Shown here: piece by piece, positions 1 through 5,089 of the stretch
Numbering within the stretch: position 1 is the first letter of the stretch
Layout: the number at the start of each line of letters is the position of its first letter
Assembly: GCA_024641465.1 (NCBI GenBank)
Contig: JAHEDB010000136.1
Span: forward strand, 1 to 6,410
DNA length: 6,410 nt
Origin: Chromatiales bacterium
Lineage (GTDB): Bacteria; Pseudomonadota; Gammaproteobacteria; UBA6429; Thiohalophilaceae
Reading direction: 5' to 3'
Notes under the pieces: model-generated
What the model saw: only the letters and a program-made list of their open reading frames with translations
Told to the model about the DNA's origin: nothing
The model's database searches: none
Program-made: the position numbers and the translations under genes

Positions 1-1
1 T

Positions 2-598
2 CGCGGTATTGAGGTCGTCGCCTCGGTCAACAGCGGCCAGGAGTGCCTGCCGATCATCGAGGAACTCAAGCCTGATGTGATCCTGCTCGACATGCGCATG
101 CCGGTGATCGATGGCCTCGGTGTGTTACGCATGTTACGCGACAAGGGGTTGGAAATGCCCATCGCCATGCTCACCACCAGTAGCGAGGAATCGGATCTGG
201 TGGAGTCCCTGCGCGCCGGCGCCCAGGGTTATCTGCTAAAAGACATGGAGCCCGATGACCTGGTACTCGCCTTGCGCGATATCGTGGCAGGGAAAACCGT
301 CGTCGCACCAGACCTGGCGCCGATCCTGGCCAAGGCCGTGCAGGGTAAACGTGACGGTCAGCAGAATGAGAAGGTCACCCCCTTCGCCCATCTGACCCCG
401 CGGGAAACCGAGATCCTTGCCCTGCTGGCCGAAGGCCAGAGTAACAAGGCCATCGCCCGTAACCTGGGTATCTCCGATGGCACCGTCAAACTGCACGTCA
501 AGGCTATCCTGCGTAAACTGGAAGTCCATTCCCGTGTCGAGGCCGCGGTGATGGCCGTCGAACACGGTATGCAACGCTCCCCTGCTACACATTCTTAA
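2..598 (+). CDS. narL: NarL-family two-component response regulator, 5' end outside the window
   Basis: Cytoplasmic DNA-binding response regulator. The frame is open from base 2, so the N-terminus is cut off; the 77-79 GTG is internal. The receiver-domain remainder shows ILLDMRMP with the phospho-acceptor Asp at 89-91, the switch Thr in MLTTS, and the conserved Lys in GYLLKDMEPDDL. A charged linker follows, then a LuxR/GerE helix-turn-helix beginning LTPRETEILALLAEG and ending near SRVEAAVMAVEHG. If the Asp matches residue 59 of E. coli NarL, about 29 residues are missing. The GYLLKDMEP and SRVEAAV blocks closely resemble NarL, which with sensor NarX controls nitrate and nitrite respiration genes. 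The partner kinase would be upstream, outside the window. It ends 20 nt before the rhodanese gene with no terminator between, so co-transcription is likely. The family is certain; the NarL orthology and its ligand are inference. Confidence 0.88.
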   Translation, partial: RGIEVVASVNSGQECLPIIEELKPDVILLDMRMPVIDGLGVLRMLRDKGLEMPIAMLTTSSEESDLVESLRAGAQGYLLKDMEPDDLVLALRDIVAGKTVVAPDLAPILAKAVQGKRDGQQNEKVTPFAHLTPRETEILALLAEGQSNKAIARNLGISDGTVKLHVKAILRKLEVHSRVEAAVMAVEHGMQRSPATHS

Positions 599-618
599 TC
601 ATTACACCGGGTTTTAAC

Positions 619-1083
619 ATGAAAACATTTACTCAACTCGTTGACGAATGCCTGCAACACATCAAGGAAATCTTTCCCTGGGATCTGGCGGAAAAACTGC
701 AAGACTCCAGGCCCCTTATAATCGATGTCCGCGAACCCTATGAATTTGACATGATGCGCATCGCCGGCTCCATCAACGTGCCACGCGGCATTCTGGAAAG
801 CGCCTGTGAATTCGATTATGAAGAAACCGTGCCGGAACTGGCCCATGCGCGGGACAAAGAGGTCATCGTTGTCTGCCGCTCCGGTCGACGCAGCGCCCTC
901 GCTGCCCTGGTCATGCAGGAAATGGGGTATGGATGTGTCGTATCGCTAAAAACCGGTCTGCGCGGCTGGAATGAATTCGAACAAGCCATGTTGGATAAAG
1001 ATGGCAATAACGTCGATATCGACTATGCCGATGAATATTTTACGGCGAAGTTGAAGCCGGAGCAGTTGAGTTCACATAACTAA
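619..1083 (+). CDS. Single-domain rhodanese-like sulfurtransferase
   Basis: A 154-residue cytoplasmic protein with one rhodanese domain (about residues 15-122) and no signal peptide or membrane segment. The fold is marked by LIIDVREPYEFDMMRIAGSI (33-52) and by the active-site loop CRSGRR at 86-91, with Cys86 as the expected persulfide carrier. The loop is the six-residue type of sulfur-handling rhodaneses rather than the seven-residue Cdc25/arsenate type. There is an extra N-terminal helix (FTQLVDECLQHIKEIFP) and an acidic tail of about 30 residues. No strong Shine-Dalgarno precedes the ATG, which fits translation following on from the upstream response regulator gene. The physiological sulfur donor and acceptor cannot be read from sequence. 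The placement behind a NarL-type regulator suggests a role tied to respiratory or sulfur metabolism, but that is inference. Confidence 0.9.
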   Translation: MKTFTQLVDECLQHIKEIFPWDLAEKLQDSRPLIIDVREPYEFDMMRIAGSINVPRGILESACEFDYEETVPELAHARDKEVIVVCRSGRRSALAALVMQEMGYGCVVSLKTGLRGWNEFEQAMLDKDGNNVDIDYADEYFTAKLKPEQLSSHN

Positions 1084-1086
1084 GCT

Positions 1087-1109
1087 CCTTCTCCTCGTTG
1101 GGGAGAAGG
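1087..1109. repeat. Hairpin with 8-bp stem just after the rhodanese gene
   Basis: CCTTCTCC (1087-1094) and GGAGAAGG (1102-1109) pair perfectly around a 7-nt loop, starting 3 nt after the stop codon. The following CAGGGATGATGG resembles the flank of the CTCCTTCTCC/GGAGAAGG-type intergenic repeat that is scattered through many gammaproteobacterial genomes. There is no T-tract directly after it, so it is not a canonical intrinsic terminator, though it could protect the 3' end of the mRNA. Confidence 0.55.
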
Positions 1110-1135
1110 CAGGGATGATGGGAAGAATAATCTCT

Positions 1136-1187
1136 CGTCATTCCGGCGCACTTTTTCGTCATACCGGCGAATGCCGGTATCCAGGAA
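1136..1187. repeat. REP-like intergenic repeat: partial copy plus full palindromic copy
   Basis: CGTCATTCCGGCG (1136-1148) and CGTCATACCGGCG (1157-1169) match at 12 of 13 positions with a 21-nt period. The second continues into a perfect hairpin, ATACCGGC (1161-1168), loop GAAT, GCCGGTAT (1173-1180), followed by CCAGGAA. This CGTCATTCCGGCGAA...CCGGAATCCAGG form is a known, widespread proteobacterial intergenic repeat type. A T7 run at 1190-1196 follows the hairpin by 9 nt, which is too far for a textbook terminator, but some terminator function is possible. Confidence 0.65.
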
Positions 1188-1369
1188 TCTTTTTTTATTG
1201 AATCGACTATCGTCGATGCCTGCGATTCACTTTACACCCCTACACCCCTCCATTACCCACTAGGATCCCCCAGGCTCAACCAGACATCCCTATTCAATAT
1301 CCACTTATTTATTATGTTTTTTCTCAATCTGCAACCTAATTCCCAGTCATTCTGTGGTTGTATTAACAA

Positions 1370-1382
1370 AAAGCCCGACCTA
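1370..1382. repeat. Half copy of the REP-like element found at 2214-2257
   Basis: AAAGCCCGACCTA here differs from AAAGCCCGGCCTA (2245-2257) at one of 13 positions. The matching inverted arm is not present next to it, so this is at most a truncated or decayed copy. A 13-nt match of this composition could partly be chance. Confidence 0.3.
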
Positions 1383-1400
1383 ACAATCAAACCTGTGTTT

Positions 1401-1418
1401 CAAATCATATATATTTTG
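1401..1418. promoter_or_regulatory. Imperfect palindrome, possible operator
   Basis: CAAA-TC-ATATAT-AT-TTTG is symmetric at 14 of 18 positions. It sits 3 nt before the candidate -24 element upstream of the cyclic-nucleotide-binding gene. It does not match the CRP or FNR consensus well, and AT-rich palindromes arise readily by chance. Confidence 0.2.
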
Positions 1419-1421
1419 TGA

Positions 1422-1437
1422 TGGGATTAACACTGCT
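1422..1437 (+). promoter_or_regulatory. Possible sigma-54 (-24/-12) promoter for the cyclic-nucleotide-binding gene
   Basis: TGGGATTAACACTGCT has the invariant GG (1423-1424) and GC (1435-1436) with exactly 10 nt between them, as required for RpoN promoters. Against TGGCAC-N5-TTGCW it differs at three consensus positions. Transcription would start near 1447 and leave a leader of about 145 nt. No activator-binding site is identified. This is a weak single-site call. Confidence 0.28.
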
Positions 1438-1582
1438 GCAATCAAAACCACAACTAAAAAGTGCGGCAGACGATATATTGTCTTAGTATTTTTATGGGGT
1501 TTAATTTTTCAAGCCGCGCTGGGAAAACGACGTTACTTATTGTTTTTTTAAAGCTTTTATAGAATCAGACTGGAAACACGAC

Positions 1583-1587
1583 AGGAG
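1583..1587 (+). promoter_or_regulatory. Ribosome-binding site AGGAG for the gene at 1593
   Basis: AGGAG ends 5 nt before the ATG at 1593, which fixes this start. It is the strongest Shine-Dalgarno among the rightward genes. Confidence 0.8.
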
Positions 1588-1592
1588 CCACT

Positions 1593-2165
1593 ATGTCAGT
1601 AGCAGAACCCAATTTAGCCTTGCAGGCTGAGTCTTATGCGTTTCCTCAATCGGATGTCGTGTTGATGCCTGCCAGTGGCGGTAAAAAGGTACGACTCTCC
1701 AATGTCACTAAATTCCTGTACAGATATGGGAGAAAAAAGCAGTATAACAAAGGGCACTACATTATTCATGAGGGACACTTGGATAAGACCGTTTTTGTCA
1801 TCCTGAGCGGTGAAGTTGAGATTCTCAAAAAGGATAAAACGGGAAAAGACAAAGTCATCACCAAATTAACCGGGGGTGGAATCATTCTTGGCGAGATGAG
1901 TATTTTTCTGTCTGAACCGAGGAGTTCTTCAGTGCGGATTGCGGAAGAAACCATGCTATTGGAATTTACGGGTGAGAATTTTTTAAATGCAGTCGTCAAT
2001 ATTCCCGAGCTTTCCATGAGAATTCTGAAAAGCCTGTCGAGCAAGTTGAAGAGTACAAATGAGCGGGTTGTACAGGGCAATATTTGTGATAACTGTAAGG
2101 AAAAAAGAGCCACTGCTAAAGCACCACAAACAACTGTTGATGACTCAGAGTTAATTACGAGCTAA
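1593..2165 (+). CDS. Stand-alone cyclic nucleotide-binding domain protein with C-terminal CxxC
   Basis: A 190-residue cytoplasmic protein of the CRP/FNR-like cyclic-nucleotide-binding fold. The beta-roll starts near residue 45 (KGHYIIHEG, then FVILSGEVEILKK at 68-80). The phosphate-binding cassette is LGEMSIFLSEPRSSSV (99-114): Glu101 and Arg110, which contact ribose and cyclic phosphate in this family, are present with normal spacing, so nucleotide binding is plausible. A long helix (about 138-160) fits the dimerisation C-helix. The protein then ends in NICDNCKEKR (Cys165, Cys168) and a polar tail. There is no helix-turn-helix, kinase or membrane part, so it is not a transcription factor of the usual kind. 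The gene stands alone, with its own strong ribosome-binding site and a long upstream region. It is visibly more AT-rich than narL (24 of 60 G+C at 1801-1860 against 37 of 60 at 421-480). Its target is unknown. Confidence 0.87.
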   Translation: MSVAEPNLALQAESYAFPQSDVVLMPASGGKKVRLSNVTKFLYRYGRKKQYNKGHYIIHEGHLDKTVFVILSGEVEILKKDKTGKDKVITKLTGGGIILGEMSIFLSEPRSSSVRIAEETMLLEFTGENFLNAVVNIPELSMRILKSLSSKLKSTNERVVQGNICDNCKEKRATAKAPQTTVDDSELITS

Positions 2166-2213
2166 ATAACTGTTCCGAATTTGTGTCCACTAATGTTTCA
2201 ACCGGTTTTATTG

Positions 2214-2257
2214 TAGGTCGGTCTTTAGGCCGACATGACGGGCTAAAGCCCGGCCTA
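2214..2257. repeat. REP-like double hairpin between convergent genes
   Basis: The outer arms TAGGTCGG (2214-2221) and CCGGCCTA (2250-2257) pair at 7 of 8 positions. Inside are two smaller stems: GTCGG/CCGAC (2217-2221 with 2230-2234) and CGGGCT/AGCCCG (2239-2244 with 2247-2252). This TAGGTCGG...TTTAG...CGGGCTAAAGCCC pattern is typical of extragenic palindromes in Gammaproteobacteria. It lies between the 3' ends of the convergent genes at 2165 and 2401 and could stop transcription in both directions, but neither strand has a T-tract after it. Confidence 0.7.
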
Positions 2258-2321
2258 TGGATAGAAAAATCATCCTCAGGTTGACACATAGGGGAACGCC
2301 TATTTAGATACCAACTGGTGT

Positions 2322-2383
2322 TCAAGAGCCTTTCAAATAATGCATGCGGTCATTGCGCCGTCCGGGGGGCCAGACTGTTGCAC
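2322..2383 (-). pseudogene. Relic of a second S24-like gene 3' end, frameshifted
   Basis: Bases 2337-2363 match 2407-2433 at 21 of 27 positions with an offset of 70. The CTGTTG at 2375-2380 matches 2446-2451 with an offset of 71, so there is one 1-nt indel between. Read leftward, the relic gives VQQSGP in one frame and then GRRNDRMHYLKGS-stop in another, against VQQAGPNGRRKDRKHYR-stop in the intact gene next door. The frame change equals the single-base gap. In the RR.DR.HY block, three of the five mismatches are synonymous third-position changes, which points to a once-coding diverged homologue rather than a chance repeat. Only about 18 codons survive, and no N-terminal part is seen. It is not expected to make a protein. 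Confidence 0.55.
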
Positions 2384-2400
2384 CATAGGAGTCTTAATAA

Positions 2401-2742
2401 TTACCGATAATGCTTGCGATCTTTACGACGGCCATTTGGCCCGGCCTGTTGAACGACTCTTGCATGAATAGCCTCTTTGCTGATTTCACGCCGCTCGTGC
2501 ATATAGGCTTCATTCAGGGGCTGGATAAAATACCGGTCATTTTCGATCAGCAGTTGGCGAAAAATAGGCCCGTTTTCCACTATCGCCACGACATAACATT
2601 CATGTTCGATGACGCCTGAACGATCAATAACGATGATGTTGCCTTTCTTGAATTCGGGTTCCATGCTGTCATCGACGACCTGCAAGGCGACGGGCTCGCT
2701 GCCACCGCAACCACCTTCGTCAAACATATCATTCATTTCCAC
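2401..2742 (-). CDS. Small LexA-fold (peptidase S24-like) protein lacking the catalytic lysine
   Basis: A 113-residue cytoplasmic protein consisting of just the LexA/UmuD C-terminal fold. VVDDSMEPEFKKGNIIVID (22-40) matches the S24 signature, with Ser26 at the nucleophile position. The second catalytic position aligns to PIFRQL (59-64), where LexA has VTVKRL, so Arg62 replaces the general-base Lys. There is no N-terminal helix-turn-helix, so this is not a repressor of the LexA or CI type. The C-terminus is very basic (GRRKDRKHYR). The start is GTG at 2742, because AGGAG lies 7 nt before it; the ATG at 2736 would be 13 nt away. The gene is last in the leftward operon, 24 nt after rfbD. Self-cleavage looks unlikely, and its role, perhaps as a protein- or ligand-binding module, is unknown. 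Confidence 0.82.
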   Translation of the reverse strand: MEMNDMFDEGGCGGSEPVALQVVDDSMEPEFKKGNIIVIDRSGVIEHECYVVAIVENGPIFRQLLIENDRYFIQPLNEAYMHERREISKEAIHARVVQQAGPNGRRKDRKHYR

Positions 2743-2749
2743 GGCCTTA

Positions 2750-2754
2750 CTCCT
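2750..2754 (-). promoter_or_regulatory. Ribosome-binding site AGGAG deciding a GTG start
   Basis: On the minus strand AGGAG lies 7 nt before GTG (2742-2740) in the rfbD to S24 gap. This spacing favours the GTG over the downstream ATG codons at 2736 and 2727. Confidence 0.7.
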
Positions 2755-2766
2755 GACAACTTTTAC

Positions 2767-3651
2767 TTATTTCTGACCGCCGCATTCCGCCAGGATGATC
2801 GCATCCAGCCGCTCACGCCAGTCGGGCTGGTCGATATTATACCGGTTTTTCAGCTTACTGCAGTCCAGGATGGTCGATTTCGGCCGTGTTGCCGGGGTGG
2901 GATAATCCGTGCTGGGGATGGGTTTGACGCTCACCCCCAGGTCAAAACCCATGGCCTTGGCGCGGTTAAATATCGCAGTGGCAAAGCCAAACCAGCTGGT
3001 GGTGGGCTGACCTGAGTAGTGATACAGGCCCCAGGCAGCCTTGCGTGACTGGATAGCCTGGCAGAGTGTGAGGATGGTTATGGCGATATCTTCGGCCGCC
3101 GTCGGTCCGCCACGTTGATCATCGATGATACGTAGTTCATCGCGTTCTTTGCCCAGACGCAACATGGTTTTGACGAAGTTATTGCCATGCAAACCGAATA
3201 CCCAACTGGTGCGCAGGATAATATGTTCCTCCAGGATAGCGGCAATCGCGCGGTCCCCGGCCAGCTTGCTGGCGCCATAGACATTGAGGGGTCCGGTGGC
3301 ATCATCTTCGGTATAGGGCTGTACCTTTTCACCGGAGTAGACGTAATCGGTGGAGATATGGATCAGTGATATGCCAATTTGTTTACAGGCCCGCGCCAGG
3401 TTTTCCGCGCCGGTCTCGTTGACCCGGTAGGCCGCAGCTGTGTCCGACTCCGCCTTATCGACCGCGGTATAGGCTGCGGCATTCACCAGCACATCGGGTT
3501 TGACCTGTTCAATGGCTGATTGAAGGGAAATGGGATCGGTAATATCCAGTTGTTGGCGCGGCAGAGAAATAATTTCAATTGTGGAATCTTTTTTCTGCGT
3601 TGTCAGGGCGTGTCCCACCTGCCCTTGTGCTGCGGTAACCAGTAGTTTCAT
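2767..3651 (-). CDS. rfbD: dTDP-4-dehydrorhamnose reductase
   Basis: RmlD catalyses the last step of dTDP-L-rhamnose synthesis, the NAD(P)H-dependent reduction of dTDP-4-dehydro-L-rhamnose. The 294 residues form an extended short-chain dehydrogenase. The Rossmann start is LLVTAAQGQVG (3-13). DVLVNAAAYTAVDKAE lies at 53-68, and the HISTDYVYSG block holds Thr101/Asp102. The catalytic YGASK has Tyr125 and Lys129. The RTSWVFG, NFVKTML and DDQRGGPT blocks typical of RmlD follow. Length is close to the usual 290-300. The first glycine of GxxGxxG is Ala7 here (AxxGxxG). The ATG lies 2 nt after the rfbC stop, with a weak ribosome-binding site, so translation is probably coupled. The product is cytoplasmic and works with RfbB, RfbA and RfbC from the same operon. 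Confidence 0.96.
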   Translation of the reverse strand: MKLLVTAAQGQVGHALTTQKKDSTIEIISLPRQQLDITDPISLQSAIEQVKPDVLVNAAAYTAVDKAESDTAAAYRVNETGAENLARACKQIGISLIHISTDYVYSGEKVQPYTEDDATGPLNVYGASKLAGDRAIAAILEEHIILRTSWVFGLHGNNFVKTMLRLGKERDELRIIDDQRGGPTAAEDIAITILTLCQAIQSRKAAWGLYHYSGQPTTSWFGFATAIFNRAKAMGFDLGVSVKPIPSTDYPTPATRPKSTILDCSKLKNRYNIDQPDWRERLDAIILAECGGQK

Positions 3652-3653
3652 GC

Positions 3654-4211
3654 TTAACTTGTGAAGTGAGGTAATTTTGCAGGATGGATTTCTTTCAAAG
3701 GCAATAGGCCCTTATCCTTGTCAGACAGTACCGGATCTTTAATGGGCCAGTCGATGCCAATATCCGAATCATTCCATAACAGGCCAATCTCATCCTCAGG
3801 ATGATAATAATCTGTGCATTTATATTGGAAATTGACCGTGTCAGAGGTAACACAAAATCCGTGTGCAAAACCCGGGGGTATATATATCTGCCGGTGATTT
3901 TCTTCATTCAGCATGGCCCCAAACCACCGCCCAAATGTCGGTGATCCCTGGCGTATATCAACAACGACATCAAACACCTCACCGGTTATGACTGAAACGA
4001 GTTTTCCCTGTGGATAGTTCAATTGATAATGCAAGCCTCGTAACACCCCTTTAGAGGAACGAGACAGGTTATCCTGCACAAACTCCAGTGTAATGCCCGC
4101 TTGTCGGTAACGCTCGGCCTGGAAGGTCTCCATAAAAAAACCACGCCGATCACCAAAGACCTTCGGCTCAATCACCACAACACCCGGTAATGAAGTCTCA
4201 ATGATATTCAT
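3654..4211 (-). CDS. rfbC: dTDP-4-dehydrorhamnose 3,5-epimerase
   Basis: RmlC epimerises C3 and C5 of dTDP-4-dehydro-6-deoxy-D-glucose to the L-rhamno form, the third step of the pathway. The 185 residues are a single cupin-type beta barrel of normal family length. GVLRGLHYQ carries the catalytic His61, and PQGKLVSVITGEVFDVVVDIR carries Lys70. IPPGFAHGF (111-119) is the family signature. FQYKCTDYY has the active-site Tyr130, and LSDKDK has Asp166, equivalent to the His-partner Asp region of RmlC. No key residue is missing. Its ATG overlaps the rfbA stop by one base (TGATG at 4213-4209), a sign of translational coupling. It is followed by rfbD after 2 nt. Confidence 0.96.
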   Translation of the reverse strand: MNIIETSLPGVVVIEPKVFGDRRGFFMETFQAERYRQAGITLEFVQDNLSRSSKGVLRGLHYQLNYPQGKLVSVITGEVFDVVVDIRQGSPTFGRWFGAMLNEENHRQIYIPPGFAHGFCVTSDTVNFQYKCTDYYHPEDEIGLLWNDSDIGIDWPIKDPVLSDKDKGLLPLKEIHPAKLPHFTS

Positions 4212-5083
4212 CAGATTTCCAGCTCCAACAGTTTAGTTAGATAATTTCCGTAGTTACTCTTGGCCAGGGGTTCGGCCAGCTTCACAAGCTGCTCATCACT
4301 GATCCAGCCCATGCGCCAGGCCACCTCTTCCGGGCTGCCGATCTTCAGGCCCTGGCGTTTCTCCAGGGTCTGAATAAAGTGTGAGGCCTCCAACAAGGAT
4401 TCATGGGTACCGGTATCCAGCCAGGCGACGCCACGGCCCATTTTCTCGACGTGTAGCTGGCCACGTTCCAGATAGACCTTGTTGACATCGGTTATCTCCA
4501 GTTCACCGCGCGCCGAGGGTTTGATGTTGTGCGCGATATCGACGACCTGGTTGTCATAAAAATACAGACCGGTCACCGCATAGCGGGATTTGGGTTTGGC
4601 GGGTTTTTCCTCGATACTGTAGGCCTTGTCATTTTTGTCGAAGGCCACCACACCATAGCGTTCCGGGTCGTCCACCAGATAGGCAAACACCGTGGCACCT
4701 TGTTGACGCTGGGTCGAACTCCTGAGGGAGACTTGCAGGTCATGGCCATAGAAAATATTGTCGCCCAGCACCAGGGCGCAGGCATCGTTACCGACAAACT
4801 CCTTGCCCAGAATAAAGGCCTGTGCCAGACCTTCCGGTTTGGGTTGTACGGTATAGGAAATATTGAGCCCCCATTGACCGCCATCACCCAGTAACTGTGC
4901 AAAGCGCGGTGTATCCTGCGGCGTAGAGATCACCAGAATGTCTTTTATCCCCGCCAGCATCAGTGTGCTGAGGGGGTAATAGATCATCGGCTTGTCATAC
5001 ACCGGCAGAAGTTGTTTGGAAATCGAGAGCGTCGCCGGATGGAGTCGCGTACCGGCACCGCCGGCGAGAATAATGCCTTTCAT
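4211..5083 (-). CDS. rfbA: Glucose-1-phosphate thymidylyltransferase
   Basis: RmlA joins glucose-1-phosphate and dTTP to give dTDP-glucose, the first and usually feedback-regulated step towards dTDP-L-rhamnose. The 290 residues are a short-form nucleotidyltransferase. The nucleotide-binding loop LAGGAGTRLHPAT is at 6-18 with Lys23 following. The metal-binding LGDNIFYGHDL contains Asp108, and sugar-binding blocks EEKP (158-161) and GELEITD (193-199) follow. WLDTGTH (221-227) contains the second metal ligand Asp223. Length matches the 290-293 usual for proteobacterial RmlA. It starts 6 nt after the rfbB stop, with only a weak AAGG upstream, and its TGA overlaps the rfbC start by one base. All catalytic residues are present, so the enzyme should be active. 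Confidence 0.97.
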   Translation of the reverse strand: MKGIILAGGAGTRLHPATLSISKQLLPVYDKPMIYYPLSTLMLAGIKDILVISTPQDTPRFAQLLGDGGQWGLNISYTVQPKPEGLAQAFILGKEFVGNDACALVLGDNIFYGHDLQVSLRSSTQRQQGATVFAYLVDDPERYGVVAFDKNDKAYSIEEKPAKPKSRYAVTGLYFYDNQVVDIAHNIKPSARGELEITDVNKVYLERGQLHVEKMGRGVAWLDTGTHESLLEASHFIQTLEKRQGLKIGSPEEVAWRMGWISDEQLVKLAEPLAKSNYGNYLTKLLELEI

Positions 5084-5089
5084 AATGAA

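Larger units (their letters stand above)
1084..1592. other. Non-coding interval between the rhodanese and cyclic-nucleotide-binding genes
   Basis: I see no credible gene on either strand in these 509 nt. The left third carries two palindromic repeats (1087-1109 and 1136-1187), a T7 run at 1190-1196, a small perfect palindrome (ATCGAC, 4-nt loop, GTCGAT, 1202-1217) and a tandem TACACCCC pair (1233-1248). From about 1300 on it becomes AT-rich and holds a half copy of a REP-like element (1370-1382), an imperfect palindrome (1401-1418), a possible -24/-12 promoter (1422-1437) and the ribosome-binding site of the next gene. A sigma-70 -10-like TATAGAAT lies at 1558-1565, but I find no well-spaced -35 for it. 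Confidence 0.7.

Noticed and set aside
1233..1248. TACACCCC pair as the start of a CRISPR or other array
   Set aside because: There are only two adjacent 8-nt units with no spacer and no further copies.
1233..1263. TACACCCC tandem and TACCCAC as NarL heptamer sites
   Set aside because: None fits TACYYMT fully, and no 7-2-7 inverted pair is present. The only support is the nearby narL-like gene.
1358..1386. TTGTAT-N17-TAACAA as a sigma-70 promoter
   Set aside because: The spacing is ideal but the -10 matches only 3 of 6 positions.
1540..1565. TTGTTT and TAGAAT as a sigma-70 promoter for the 1593 gene
   Set aside because: The spacer is only 14 nt, and other pairings in the AT-rich stretch match the -35 poorly.
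2288..2303. ATAGG/CCTAT inverted repeat as a terminator for the leftward operon
   Set aside because: The stem is only 5 bp and there is no T-tract on the minus strand after it.
2410..2619. Rightward open frame opposite the S24-like gene
   Set aside because: It lies wholly antisense to a gene with clear family motifs and a ribosome-binding site, and its translation shows no recognisable domain.
4529..4894. Long open frames antisense to rfbA and rfbB (also 5132-5596 and 5897-6247)
   Set aside because: They are fully covered by strongly conserved rfb coding sequence on the other strand, and their translations resemble no family.
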